The position numbers and the translations under genes were made by a program. A stretch of DNA of 64,000 bases from Rhynchopus sp. YZ270_cl-10 (taxonomy: Eukaryota; Euglenozoa; Diplonemea; Diplonemida; Diplonemidae). The stretch is taken from positions 186,001 through 250,000 of the forward strand of contig OZ037921.1 in the NCBI GenBank assembly GCA_964035575.1, in the 5' to 3' direction. Under the pieces are notes generated by a model. It made no database searches, was not told the origin of the DNA, and saw only the letters and a program-made list of their open reading frames with translations. Numbering within the stretch: the first letter of the stretch is position 1; each line of letters starts with the position of its first letter. Positions 52,267 to 63,114 of this stretch are shown in pieces.

Positions 52267-54129
52267 TTATATGTTCCCACTAATGGGCTTTTTTTTACCC
52301 TTTTTTGCGGAAGGTTTTTGCTTCTTCGCAGGCGAGGCGGACTGTTTTTTTGTCGGCTTCTTCTTCGCCCCTGGGCTTGCTGGCGGTGTTGCCGGCCCTG
52401 AGGGTTTTCCCTTTTTCCCTGACGGCTTCTTTTTCCCACCCTTTTTATTTTGCTCCTTTTCAAGCTTGCGTTGGCGTTCTTGTTCCCGAAGTTGGCGTTC
52501 GTCTCTTTCTCGTCGTTCTTTACGGATTTGATCGGCAATGCGGGGATGACGTTCTTGGACGTGGAGGAGCATTTCTTCTTGAGAACGGAAACGGCTTGTA
52601 CAGGTTGGGTCTAGACAGGGTTCGGGGAAGGCCTTTCGACGTTCGAGTTTGCGTCGTTTTGCGAGGATCTCGGGGACGACCCCTCCGGAGCGTTGGATCT
52701 CGACCTGCTCGCGCCGGAAGTGCTCAAAGTGTTCCCGTGGGAGGCCTGAGTTGATCACCTCCTCGAGGTACTTTGGGTACTCCTCGGGGTGGTGCTTGCG
52801 GTAGTAGAGCATCTGCTCGCGGAAGACCATGAGCTCCTGGTGGTACTGCTCTTGCGGGAAGGTCTCGTCTTCGTCGTAGATAGAAGAGTCTTCGCTCTGC
52901 TCGACCATGTCGTCGCCGTTGTAGTTGAGAAGGAAGTCGCCGCTTACAACAAAGGAGCGTCCGTCGTCATCCGTCGGCTGCAGCTGCAGCTGGTCGACCA
53001 AAGTGTCTACATCGACCACAGCAGCACGCACCGTATTTCGGTTTTCAAAATCCTGCCCCGAGTGTCGATAATCACGCTTATACTGCGCAGCCCGCACCCC
53101 CATCCCCAAAATACCTGGTGAAGGGTTCATCTCATCCTCATACCGCTTGCGTTCCACCGCGTCTATCGCCTCCGCGAAGGCTGGGTGCGGACCGGGGTCG
53201 TATATCGCTGTTGTCGGATGGTCTCCTCTGCTCTCAAACTTCTCCTTTCCTAATACATGAACTGAATCATACGGCGACCTACCTGCGTTGATGCCAACAT
53301 AGGGGTCCCTATGCCACTCCCTATCATACACATTCTGCGGTACCGCCGTCACCTGTACACCTTTCTGCGGGGACCGATCTCGTGTCGGGTCTTCACTCGG
53401 CTTCACCCTCCTCTGTGCTCGAAGCGCAGACTGATATGCCGCTGCCGGATCCAACGCAGATGTGACCATACTCCTTCCCCTCCCCCTCCCCCTCCCCCTG
53501 CCACCTTCGTACAACCCTGGATTCGTTGTGTTAATCTTCGTGACCTGTAGTGGTGCATTCTCTGTTGCGCGGAACTCATGCGGATCGCCTCGGAACAAAG
53601 CATAAGGGGTATCCTTAGATTCGGTCACCACTGTAACTGGAGTGCGTACATGAGACCGGTCAACCCGTTTAGGTGGCGATGACGTGGGGAGTGGTGGCTG
53701 ATAGGACGCAGACCTCTGGGATTGTGCCAAGGAACCTACTGGGGATTGCCCAGCCTGCGATGCAGCTTGTGGGACTCGAGAAGGGGACATCGCTGGTGAC
53801 GGAGGGTTTGAGACGTAAGACACAGCAGGAGACGCCCTGCGCATTGCCTCTTGAAACCCTGGAGAGGCGATGTACTCCCGCCTCCCCGGCCCTGCGCTGG
53901 ACGGCAATGCATCAGAATGCTTAGTCGGAGACGGCATCCTTGGCCGCGCTACCCCATCCGACCCACGCCGTGGCTGCGTCATCGACGACGCTGCACTATG
54001 GTACTCCCCACGCTGTCCACGTCGCAGCAAATGCTCTGGTGGGGGCTCATGAGGAAGCGGAGGAAGCTGCTGACCATCTGTCAACCCATTTATAATATCA
54101 CGAAACAGATCATCGGTTTCGCGGCTCAT
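52267..54129 (-). CDS. Large basic protein with RG repeats and a single C2H2-like finger
   Basis: 620 residues, single exon. The N-terminal 200 residues are Ser/Pro/Arg-rich and low in order. At about 215-230 there is an RGRGRGRGR box. A long charged middle follows, with an acidic stretch (EQSEDSSIYDEDETF). Near residue 510 one zinc-finger-like unit reads CLDPTCTSRFRSQEEMLLHV with a following H (C-x4-C-x12-H-x4-H). The last 100 residues are a Lys/Gly/Pro tail. The composition suggests an RNA- or nucleolus-associated protein. No family was recognised. A very strong acceptor-like site (CCTCCCCAG, AG at 54134-54135) lies four bases above the ATG. Confidence 0.75.
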   Translation of the reverse strand: MSRETDDLFRDIINGLTDGQQLPPLPHEPPPEHLLRRGQRGEYHSAASSMTQPRRGSDGVARPRMPSPTKHSDALPSSAGPGRREYIASPGFQEAMRRASPAVSYVSNPPSPAMSPSRVPQAASQAGQSPVGSLAQSQRSASYQPPLPTSSPPKRVDRSHVRTPVTVVTESKDTPYALFRGDPHEFRATENAPLQVTKINTTNPGLYEGGRGRGRGRGRSMVTSALDPAAAYQSALRAQRRVKPSEDPTRDRSPQKGVQVTAVPQNVYDREWHRDPYVGINAGRSPYDSVHVLGKEKFESRGDHPTTAIYDPGPHPAFAEAIDAVERKRYEDEMNPSPGILGMGVRAAQYKRDYRHSGQDFENRNTVRAAVVDVDTLVDQLQLQPTDDDGRSFVVSGDFLLNYNGDDMVEQSEDSSIYDEDETFPQEQYHQELMVFREQMLYYRKHHPEEYPKYLEEVINSGLPREHFEHFRREQVEIQRSGGVVPEILAKRRKLERRKAFPEPCLDPTCTSRFRSQEEMLLHVQERHPRIADQIRKERRERDERQLREQERQRKLEKEQNKKGGKKKPSGKKGKPSGPATPPASPGAKKKPTKKQSASPAKKQKPSAKKGKKKPISGNI

Positions 54130-55496
54130 CGCACTGGGGAGGTGGGGGGGGATGGGGGGATGGGAGGAAAGGGGGGGGGAAAGGAGGAGCTACCTCCGCA
54201 CCCCCGGTGAAGAGGGAAGGAAAGGCAGTGTTTTTTTCTCTTTTTGTGTAGTCTGGGGGGAAGAATAAGGGGTGTGTGGGGGTCTCAATCCAGAGGAGGC
54301 AATGAAGGTGAACAATGTGGATGATGCTGTACGTCACATCCGTGAGAAGCTGGGTATGCAAGCGGGCGCCACCCGGAAGATGGGGGTGGGGTAGGGGTAG
54401 TACGACGTTTAGCGCAACCATTGGGAAAGGGGGGTGTGACTCTTTTTTTTTTGGGAAAAAAATCGTACAGATTTTTTTTGGAGAACATTTTTGGAATACA
54501 AAATAATCAAAGGCGAATAACAATGATTATTGTGTTGTGTGGGTACACAGTGCACACTCGTCTTGTTTTGTTTGTCGGTGTGGTGTCGTTGGTCGCTCCT
54601 CCTGGATCAGCATTCGTCAAGGTCGTCAAAGTGATCTGCTTGTTTGCGGTGTACGAAGACTACACCCGCTGTCGCAGTTGCCTCTGAGTTGCGTGTCGGT
54701 ATCCACCAGTTCCACCTGTGTTGGTTTTTAGGTGCAGTGGCGCCAAAGGGGGTTTTTGGTGCTCCTGAAAACCCCATTTTGCGTACTTGTTGCGCACTTG
54801 CTGCGTACTTGTTGCGCACTTTGTGCACGAAAAAAAAAATACAGGAATACTCTATTATTACAGGAAGACTCTATATTTCGTAGTTGTTGCGTACTTGGTA
54901 TTTTTTATTTCAGGAGCACCAGTTTTAGGGTTTTTTTACTTCAAATAGTTGTTCTTTTCGCATACCAATCACTCCCACACACCGACTCAAAGTTTTCTCT
55001 TCTGCCAATATCGTACACTGAGGTGGCCTGTGTTTTGTGTGGGGTAAGTTGAATGAAAAAATATTTATCCTTTATTTTCCTCCACACAAAAGTATATGAA
55101 GACCAGTGAAAATAATGACAATTATTTTCACTGGGTCTCCCACTCAGTTTGTCATTTTCACACATTTTTGGACAAATACATCAATGTATCTCCGAAGCTC
55201 AAACCAGGAAGGAAAAACGCGAAGGCAGGCTTCGAAGTCCAAGGAAGCGTCGGGCAGTTTTAGCCAATTTTACAAAAAAAAAAAAATATTCATCAGGTGT
55301 CCCAACATGTAGGCGCAGAAGAGACTATAAAAGCTGTCGACAGAGGAGTCGGACAACCTCGTCGCCACTGTTGTGAGCGAGATCGAGGTGAAGGAGAGGA
55401 CCGTTGCGAACTGATCAAGTTCGACACGCATTTGTTGTCGACAAAAAACCATCAAGCGTAACCCTAGCGACACCCTGTCACATCAGACGTGCGTAC
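54130..55496. other. Spacer
   Basis: No gene supported. The left end is the pyrimidine-rich leader of the neighbouring gene. A 12-base-period array lies at 54777-54826. The block GGTGCTCCTGAAAACCCCAT at about 54757 recurs, diverged, at about 56722. Confidence 0.45.
54777..54826. repeat. Short tandem array of TTGCG(T/C)ACTTG
   Basis: Four imperfect direct copies of an 11-12-base unit alternating TTGCGTACTTG and TTGCGCACTTG. A single extra copy occurs near 54885. Confidence 0.8.
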
Positions 55497-56522
55497 TTAT
55501 CTCTCGCCTTCATGGGCGGTCTGAGAGCTCAAGAAGGCAAGAACATAACCTAGGATGATGTCAAAATGGTGAACCCAGATCATGTTAAGATCAAAAATGT
55601 GAAAAACAGAGGGAGATATTTTTTCAAAATCATATTCATTTACAATGTGCCCACATCCCCTACATACATCACCACTTTGAACGCTCTCAACCGTCGTCTT
55701 GTTTTGAAGCGTGAGCTTCAGGTGCTGCACGGAGAACACCACGAGCATGCCCCCCGCGACCAACGAGAAGAGGTACACGAGAACGAAGTTGTACATAAGC
55801 ACCCCTTCGTAGGGACATTCCGTGTCGCTTGCAGGCACCCTGCCACCTACACCACCACCACCACCACCCCCAGCTGCAACAGCAAACCCCTGACCAGGCA
55901 TGACCGGGACACCACCGCCAACTCCAACACCAACACCACCACCACCACCACCACCACCACCACCACCACCACCACCACCACCACCACCACCACCACCACC
56001 ACCACCACCACCACCACCACCACCCTCCCCAAAAGCAACAGGAAGGCACAGCCTCACCAGGCTATATTCTGACACAACAATGACAGCTGCGGCAAGCGGG
56101 ATGTAAAAGAGCAGCAGCAGGAAGTACTTATGATTGTAATACCCGATGCAGTTCCCTACCCACGGGCAGTGGTGGTCATACCGCAAGACACAACGCCTGC
56201 ACTGCGAGCAGTGGTGTGCACGAGGCGGCTTCCAATGCGAGCATGTGATGCAGTACCGTCTTTGCCCTAAGGTCAGTGGCGTTGCCTCGTTGCTCGGGAA
56301 CGGGCGTGAGCTTTCACGCCACATCACAGGAACGCGCCCCGGATGTGTTGTCACCACCATGTAGTAGCACCAACACCCCAGGCACAAAGCGGCACCGTAG
56401 ACAACGAAGGCCCACATGAACCCGCCGCCGTCACGGACCCACTCTGGCCAGATGAACTGCGTTATGTACGAGACATTGACCCAGTTGATCAGCAACGCAA
56501 CAATCACAAGAAAACAGTCCAT
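55497..56522 (-). CDS. DHHC palmitoyltransferase with a long polyglycine insert
   Basis: A 341-residue multi-span protein S-acyltransferase. Two hydrophobic segments (about 5-25 and 35-55) precede the Cys-rich domain (YCITCSHWKPPRAHHCSQC.. at about 90-108, catalytic DHHC at 116-119, then CPWVGNCIGYYNHKYF). A third and fourth segment follow, and the TTVES motif (TTxE) comes after the last. Between segments three and four, where the family has a short loop, lies a polyglycine run of about 33 residues encoded by a CCA microsatellite, followed by Gly/Val repeats. The C-terminus is extended. The start is the first ATG. An acceptor-like TGTCAG lies at 56570-56575 behind a CT-rich tract. Acts at Golgi, ER or plasma membrane; substrate unknown. 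Confidence 0.93.
   Translation of the reverse strand: MDCFLVIVALLINWVNVSYITQFIWPEWVRDGGGFMWAFVVYGAALCLGCWCYYMVVTTHPGRVPVMWRESSRPFPSNEATPLTLGQRRYCITCSHWKPPRAHHCSQCRRCVLRYDHHCPWVGNCIGYYNHKYFLLLLFYIPLAAAVIVVSEYSLVRLCLPVAFGEGGGGGGGGGGGGGGGGGGGGGGGGGGGGGGVGVGVGGGVPVMPGQGFAVAAGGGGGGGVGGRVPASDTECPYEGVLMYNFVLVYLFSLVAGGMLVVFSVQHLKLTLQNKTTVESVQSGDVCRGCGHIVNEYDFEKISPSVFHIFDLNMIWVHHFDIILGYVLAFLSSQTAHEGER
55935..56023. repeat. Coding (CCA)n microsatellite
   Basis: About 30 uninterrupted copies of a trinucleotide inside the DHHC gene, read as Gly codons on the minus strand. Imperfect copies extend it on both sides (55847-55875 and 55915-55935). Confidence 0.95.
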
Positions 56523-56862
56523 TTTCCCCCCCCCTTATGCTCGCATTGTGTTTTTTGTTGTGTCCGGGGCTGACATTAGGTAAGGAGGAGGGAGGGGGAT
56601 TGGGTGAGCGAAAAGAGGAATAGTAAGTGAGTTTAGTCAGCTTGAAAGATATTGCCGCAATACGTTAGCGCACAGCATCAGCTGTATGATATTGCAAAGG
56701 GTGCAGGTATAAGGAATAATTGGTGCTCCTGACGACCCATATTCTGCGTACTTCGTTTTGTTTTGGATTTCTCGGGTACCAATACTGCCATTTCCCAAGG
56801 TTTTTGTAATTTTGGCACGTACGATACGGTGAGTATGAGCAGGTTCAAGAGTCAGAATTAAA

Positions 56863-58215
56863 TATACATAGCGCTCCAATTAGAGTGTTAGGGTATAATT
56901 AGAGTCTGGGATTTTGGGTCAAGTCAGTTAGAGTCCAGTTAGAGTATAATTAGAGTCGCTTTTCTTCAATTAGACTATAATTAGAGCGCAGTTAGAGCAT
57001 AATTAGACTCTAACTACACTCTAATTATAGTCTAATTAGAGTAAAACAACAGGCTTCTTGTAGGTGCAAACGCCTTAAGGAACCGGTTCCCCTAAGGTTC
57101 CTCTGTAGGACCCAGGTGTCCAGGTGCCCACATAGCTGAGAATAAGACTTGGGGACCCGGGACCCGGTTATTCTCAGCCGGACTGGGACACAACTATGTG
57201 AAGGCGCTGTGGGTCCGCCTGAAAGCGGGTCGGGGACCCGGTCGCGGGAGGGTGGGGGCCTAGTCCAAGTCCTACTGTACCTAGTACCCGGGACTCGGGA
57301 CCCGGCTTATTCTCAGCTATGGGTACCCGGACCCGCAGTGGCACATGCCCTCAAGTGTGAGTGACCCACACATGAGGGAATGCGACACCGCAAAAACTCT
57401 TCGTGCACCTTCGGGTGCAATGCCGCAGACAGGCCAAACAGCGTTGGACTCAGAGGAATTCCTGCTGTGCAGGTAACAAACATGAGAACCAACTCCCAGT
57501 AACAAGGGGCGCCTTTTGGCGGGCGTTGTTGAGGGTGTTTGGGGTGCAAAGTTTTCCACAATTTTGATGCGCGGGTACAGAAGTGTTGTCTTGTTCTTTC
57601 ATCTCTAGGAATGTAAATGTCAATCGAGTTTAACTACCACTAAGGGGTCGAAGGGGATAATCCCAGTATCAAAGGTTGTGTCGACGGGAAATCTATGAGT
57701 ATACGTTCATTTCATCCGCAGAAATAACTACTTATGAACCCAGGAGAGATCCAAGCCTCGCGCTAAACCACCACCCGCGATTGACTTAGATGTTATAACA
57801 AAGAGAATTCATAACAAACAACACCCTACCCCATGCACACTAAAGTGCCATGCTTCAAGTGATCATGCCCTGGGCCAAAATTCCTGTGCTAAAAAGGCAA
57901 CAAGACCAGTGTGAATTGTGCACTGGTTTTCTGGGGGAACAAACAATATTTTCTTGTATCTAGTCCTCTGCAAGCAGAAAACAGACGTTCTGGATTACAA
58001 AATCGAATTTCTTGCACTGGCTATGCTCCCTGGGTTTATGGCTATAGCATTGGTTGATGTGCCCCTCTTATTGACCCTATTATAAGACTCTAATTAGAGT
58101 CTAATTAGAGTCCAGTTAGAGTATTAGAGTTCAGTTAGAGTTTTAAAGACTCTAATTATACTCTAACTGCCGACTCTAATTATCTAGTTGGAGTCTAATT
58201 AGAGCGCTATGTATA
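56863..58215. mobile_element. 1.35-kb non-autonomous inverted-repeat element rich in AATTAGAGT
   Basis: Both ends share TATACATAGCGCTC as exact inverted repeats and continue with AATTAGA-type sequence. The terminal 170 bases on the left and 135 on the right are dense with direct and inverted copies of CTAATTAGAGT / CAGTTAGAGT. TA or TATA at both outer edges could be a target duplication, as in Tc1/mariner-like elements. No transposase frame is present. Nested inside is a second inverted repeat, ATAGCTGAGAATAAG (57132-57146 and 57306-57320, exact), around a GGGACCCGG-rich centre. A 7-base hairpin, ACCAGTG/CACTGGT, lies near 57904-57926. A 82-codon minus-strand frame (57313-57561) shows no recognisable features. 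Confidence 0.75.
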
Positions 58216-58853
58216 ATTAAAACAAAATAATATCCCCCCTTTTCTTTTTGAAAGGAAAACCGTCTGGTGTTGCATGCACAACAAAAAAAAGGGAAAAACG
58301 GAAAACGAAAAAAACGAAGAAAAAAGAAAAAAGAAAAACGATCCCTCACAAAACGAGAGGAAAAACCTGATAAAAAAAAAATTGAAAAAAAAAAAAAGAC
58401 CGAAAGACCCCCCGTTCCCCTCAAATGAACGAAACGCTTTACATATTGAAGAGAAAAAAAAGTGAAGTTGATACTGCAAAACGCCCTCTGGGACGCAGGG
58501 CACTGACACTCCGCGGGGGTAAAAAAACTGAAGGGGGTATTTGGGGTGTGTTTCGTTCATAAAACCGTATGATATGTCCCCAGCTCCCATCTGGCTTTTT
58601 TTTTAAACCATCCAACGATGAAAACCTCCTTCTTAGCGGAACAACTTTGATATAAGTTATGTGATTGGGTTTTTCTTTTACTATTTTTTTCGCCCCTTTT
58701 TTTTTGATCGCAAAACTCCCTTTAGAAGTCCAAAATTGAAAGATAAATCTGCACCTCCCAGGCACAACAATATCTTCAAAAATTTAAAAAAAAGATACAA
58801 CGAGGCAGTGATAGTGGCGTACGTGAAGAAATTAAAAAAAAAAAAAAATTGAT

Positions 58854-58889
58854 AAGATGATCCTAAGCCTCTCGTGCTTAAACCATCTT
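58854..58889 (-). repeat. Family A hairpin
   Basis: AAGATGATCCTAAGC, CTCTCGT, GCTTAAACCATCTT on the plus strand, 128 bases beyond the stop of the nucleostemin-like gene. Confidence 0.8.
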
Positions 58890-59016
58890 GACCAACAACG
58901 TGATAACAATGGGATACTTCCCCCCCCTTCTCTGATTTCAAAAAAAAAACCTCACAAAAAAGGTTTTCATTTCTTTTTGTTGTGTACCATCACCGTCCTT
59001 CTCTCTGTTTCTTCTT

Positions 59017-60918
59017 CTACTCCTCCTCCTCATCCTCCTCCCCTTCTTCATCGACTTCCATTTCCTCACCTTCTTCGTCAACCTCCATTTCCTCGCCTTC
59101 CTCCATCTCCTCCTCTTCCCCTGACCAATCCTCAGAGTTGAGCTCGTATTTGTCACCCTTCTCATCCACATCGTCCTCCTCGTCGATTTCGACCATAATT
59201 TTGTGGTCCTTTGTGATGAAGTGAGAGCCGTCAACCTCAAGAGACTTTGCCTTCTGGACCTGGCATTGCTTGAGAAGGGTGTCGAAGACGGGGTCGAGAG
59301 GTGCGCATTTGGGTGCTGCGTTTCCGTATGACTTCTCTGCGGCGGCAACCTTTGCGGCGACGAGGAGCTTGCCGGACACAACATCGGCAGCCACGATCTT
59401 ACCAGACGCCACAATGTCAAGACCCTTACCCGACTCTGCCATGATACCACGCTTTTTCGCAAGCGCCTCAAGCAGGGCCGTACCAGAAGCAGGCTTCGAC
59501 ACCTTGAAGTGAGTAGCAACACGCACGGCATCAAGCGAGACCAGGCTGTCTGCAAGCTCAACCAGACCTTCCGCGCTGAGGACACCACCGCTCTCGATGA
59601 GGGCGGGCTGTTTGTAGATGCAGTTCAGGGTTTTGGCGGGGGTGGACATGAGGTCGGAGTCTGGGGGGAGGGTGACGAGGGCGACTTCGCGTGCGGCGGC
59701 GATCTTGGTGCGGACGTCGTTGGGGACTTCGGCGGAGGTGTGCACGCTGACGATCTGCGATGCTGCCTCCATGTCGCGGAGGAGAGAGTTCTTCCCCACA
59801 CTGCTGAACCCGGTCACGGCGGCAACCACTTTGTGCTTGGTGGATCCACGGAGGTAGACGGTCTGCAGGGCACGCATGAGGCAGAGAGGGGAGTCGACGT
59901 ACTCGGCAGAGTACGCAGCCACACGTCTTTTCAACTTGAGGCTTTCGTCGTCGAGGAGAACGTTCTTCGCAAGGTGTGCTGCCCACTGCTCGACGTGCTT
60001 GCGGTTCACGAGGTCGATCTTGTTCAGAACGTACACAATGGTCTTCTCGGTGCATCCAGACACTGACTCCATCTGGTGCTGGTGTGCCTCAATCATGGTC
60101 TCGACAGAGTCCGAGATGGAGGACAGAGGGGCGCGCGCGTCGAGCACCTGGATGATGACGTTGCACCTGGGGAGGACCTTGAGGAGCTGGTTGGAGTACT
60201 GCTGGTTCAGCTTGTTGGAGATCTTTGCCTGCTCCTGGTTGGCCATTGCGCGTGCCTGTGCGCGTGCCGCACGGATGCGCACAGCCTCGGGGTTCGCCTT
60301 CTCCCACTCCCTCTTCTTCTTCGATGCCTCGCGAATCTTTTTCCGTCTCTCGACCGCATCCTCACGCTCCTGCTGCACCGCACGCAAAATCTTTTCCTTG
60401 TCCGGCCAGCTGTTCGGGATTTGCAACGCAGGGTCCTTCTCCTTTTCTGTGAAGTGAAGTGAAAGTGAGGAAAAAGGCACAGAGGGAACAAAAGAGAGTG
60501 CAATGGTGGAATCATACTTTTCTTAATCAGTCCAGCTTTTCTCAGCTTTTTCACTGTCCGGCGCGAGCTTTTCTTAAATTGGCTGACCTTCTTCACAACC
60601 TGAGCAGGAGAGGGGAGAGGGGAGAAAATGTGTTTGTGAGAAAAGGGTTCATTGAGGGGTAAGGGGGACGGGCATATATGCACTGCAGCTTAGTCAAGAG
60701 GACTACTGGTAGCCATCCGAATGACTCGTGGTTTACGACTAGTTTTACGATATCATTGATAGCCCCCTGGAGTTAACTAGTCGTTACGACCAGTAGTTCC
60801 ACTAGTAGTACCCCTGTCCAGTCCGTCGCGATAGAGGATAGAGGGTGTGGGCATAGCATACCTTCATCTTTTGCTTGGTTGTCAACCTCTTCGTCTTCTG
60901 CTTCCTGAGACCTCCCAT
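59017..60918 (-). CDS. GNL3L: Nucleostemin/GNL3L-type circularly permuted GTPase (three exons)
   Basis: Exon 1 (60862-60918) encodes MGGLRKQKTKRLTTKQKMK; exon 2 (60518-60599) VVKKVSQFKKSSRRTVKKLR..; exon 3 (59017-60446) the rest, 522 residues in all. Junction phases 0 and 1 fit. Donors are GTATGC and GTATGA, acceptors GCTCAG and TTCACAG. The basic N-terminus plus coiled coil (47-120) fits nucleolar targeting. The permuted order is visible: DARAP at 149-153, then NKID at 188-191, then the P-loop GFSSVGKNS at 259-267. The P-loop has Asn where the family has Ser/Thr, and the usual DxPG G3 element is replaced by PPDSD. The tail is strongly acidic with repeated EEMEVDEEGE. The family works in 60S pre-ribosome maturation. 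Intron 1 (60600-60861) contains a foldback. Confidence 0.92.
60701..60798. repeat. Foldback inside GNL3L intron 1
   Basis: GACTACTGGT (60701-60710) pairs with ACCAGTAGT (60789-60797) and, inside it, ACGACTAGT (about 60735-60743) with ACTAGTCGT (about 60776-60784). Short, imperfect, GC-neutral; possibly a small insertion that the intron tolerates. Confidence 0.5.
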
Positions 60919-62133
60919 TTTCCCTTTTTTCCCTTTTTTTTTTCTCCCCTAGAAGGCGTGTATGGTTACTGTAGGGTGGGGTGGTGGTGTGTGGTGTACG
61001 ACTCAATCGGTGGCGCTGGTTTGAGAAACCAGAGAGAAACCAAAGGACTAAAAATAGAGAAAAAGAGATGAACAGACGTCACTGTATTTTATTTTATTTT
61101 TTTTTGCAAGAAGGGTACGGGGGGGGTGGGAGGTGGCGAATAACTGTACAGTAAAAAAATAAAATGGTAGTTGTGGGTGCGCAGGCACCGACCCCCCAAA
61201 AAAAAAATTCACATCCACCTATCTGGGTTTCATATCAAAACCGAAGCAGGTGAAGCTTTTCGAAACCTTAGGTAAAAAAAAGACGCAACACACAAACGCA
61301 CCCACAGGGAGAACGTGAGCAAGACGCCTTTCATTGGAATTTTTTGTCCATTATTTTTTGGTAGTAAAAAAAAAAAAACAAAAAAATGCAGCCAAGAACA
61401 GTGAAAAGGAGGGTCTTCAGAAGAATGCACTAAGACATAAGCGACCTCTGTGAAAACAGGGGGGCTTGAGGGAGTACAGCCATCAGATGATCAGCACTTT
61501 TTTTTGATCGGTGTTTTTTCTCCCCTACAAAGCAGGACAGAAACGAATGAAAAAGAAACGAAAAAAGTGTAGTTGATAGTGCAAACGCCTCTGGGACGCA
61601 GGCACTGACACTCCGCGGGGGGAAAATGAAAAGGTAAGGATAAGTCTAAGCCGCTGCTTAGGCCACCTTGAAAGATGAATGTGGATGCACTCTATGATCA
61701 ATGTGAGTGACTCTCATAACAACTGCAAAGGCTGCTGGAAAAAGAAAAAAAAAAGAAGTCAATCCTTTTTTCTTGCACAGATTTTAACCTGTACTGGGAG
61801 CGGGGGAAGCAGGGAGTGAAGAGGAAAGAAGCCTGTGAGCGTGTGTAAGGTTCAATAATAACAACAACAAAACTAAATAAATTTTGAAGAAAAAATTCAA
61901 AATAAAAGGGTAAACGGAACGGTGTCGTTAATGCGGCCCTCACATACGGTGTGTCTGCAATTAAAAGAAGGCTCGAAAGATCTTTTAAGTTTCCAAAAAA
62001 AAGAAACATGCGCAAGACACGAAGAGGATATGTCAATACAATACGCTTACAACCGAAACCCTGAAAAAAAAAAGGTCTCAAAAAACAAACACAAATAATA
62101 TTTCTGAATAACCGAACATCCCCCCTTCCTTCC
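60919..62133. other. Spacer
   Basis: No gene supported. The left end is the leader of the GTPase gene (acceptor-like CCCTACAG, AG at 60969-60970). Family B (61578-61620) and family A (61636-61669) hairpins lie 16 bases apart, about 465 bases beyond the PP1 stop codon. Confidence 0.5.
61578..61669 (-). repeat. Family B plus family A hairpin pair
   Basis: Family B (61578-61620: AGTGCAAACGCCTCTGGGAC then GCAGGCACTGACACTCCGC) nearly matches 58473-58519. Family A (61636-61669) follows after 15 bases with a changed loop. The two copies of B share flanking bases as well. Confidence 0.75.
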
Positions 62134-63114
62134 TCATGATAGCTCCATTGGCGACCCAGTTTCATCGACAAGGCTGTCTGACAAACTCTTCTTTTTTCTT
62201 TGATTTCTTGACGCAGCGGTTCGTGCCATGGGGATGGTATGGGGTTTGAGCACTTGGAAGGAACATGTCAGATTTTCATCGATGGACATGATCCCGCCTG
62301 CATTGTTGAATTCGCCGCAGTAGTTTGGTGCGCTGAAAAGCGTGATGAGCTGTCTGTCCGCAAAGAATTGATACCCATCCTCGACAACTTGGTGCGCCCG
62401 CACCACGAGGTCGAGCTCATGGCGATCTAGAAAAGACTTTACAATGTTTGCGCCAAAGGTAACCGATACGCCACGTTCATTATCGCCCCATCCGTCCATA
62501 TCTCCTTCTGGGTCGGCCCAGAGGAGATCGCAGGCGAGACCATTGTCGCTTACGTCGCTGGGACGGAGAAGGCGTTGAATTTGCACTAAATCGCTTAAAT
62601 CTGGGCTGAGCCCACCGTGGCAAGCGAAGATCCGTTCGCTGACCATCGCTGCAACCGGCATGCAGTTGAAGATCTCTGTGAAGTTCTTCCAGACTTTGAT
62701 GCTGAAGCGCCGTTTGCATTCGTCGTAGAAGCCGTAGATGCGGTTGATCGCTGCGCATTCATGGTTCCCACGGAGCATGAAGAAGTTCTCGGGGTACTTC
62801 ACCTTGTATGCCAGAAGGAGGCAAATGGTCTCAAAGCCCTGCTTGCCTCTGTCCACGTAGTCGCCAAGAAAAAGGTAGTTTGCATCAGGTGGATAAGCGC
62901 AAGTGTCAAAGAGGCGAATCAAGTCGTTGTACTGTCCATGAATGTCGCCACTAATCTTGACAGGCGCCTCAAGCTCCAAAAACGCAGGCTGTGACATAAA
63001 AACCTCCCTCGAACGGATCGCAAGTTGTTTGATCTCAGACTCAGTCAAGGCAACGGTTTTGGCTCGGGTCAGGCGGACTGACAGAAGCTTTTCGATGACG
63101 AAATCAACATTCAT
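62134..63114 (-). CDS. PPP1C: PP1-type serine/threonine phosphatase catalytic subunit
   Basis: 326 residues, single exon, a metallophosphatase of the PP1 branch. Motifs in order are [70 protein letters not shown] and [13 protein letters not shown], giving the metal-binding Asp, His and Asn set and the Arg pair for phosphate. [17 protein letters not shown] and the APNYCGEF ending are PP1-specific rather than PP2A. The canonical FDNAG reads FNNAG, a conservative change. The tail is basic then Ser-rich. Holoenzyme function depends on regulatory subunits not present here. A putative acceptor TTTACAG (AG at 63131-63132) lies 17 bases above the ATG. Confidence 0.97.
   Translation of the reverse strand: MNVDFVIEKLLSVRLTRAKTVALTESEIKQLAIRSREVFMSQPAFLELEAPVKISGDIHGQYNDLIRLFDTCAYPPDANYLFLGDYVDRGKQGFETICLLLAYKVKYPENFFMLRGNHECAAINRIYGFYDECKRRFSIKVWKNFTEIFNCMPVAAMVSERIFACHGGLSPDLSDLVQIQRLLRPSDVSDNGLACDLLWADPEGDMDGWGDNERGVSVTFGANIVKSFLDRHELDLVVRAHQVVEDGYQFFADRQLITLFSAPNYCGEFNNAGGIMSIDENLTCSFQVLKPHTIPMARTAASRNQRKKKSLSDSLVDETGSPMELS

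Larger units (their letters stand above)
56523..59016. other. 2.5-kb spacer with an inverted-repeat element
   Basis: No gene supported. The main content is the TIR element at 56863-58215. To its right are a family B hairpin (58473-58519) and a family A hairpin (58854-58889), the latter 128 bases beyond the stop codon of the nucleostemin-like gene. Confidence 0.5.

Noticed and set aside
57313-57561. 82-codon frame inside the AATTAGAGT element
   Set aside because: No domain, no splice context and biased composition; more likely chance than a transposase remnant.
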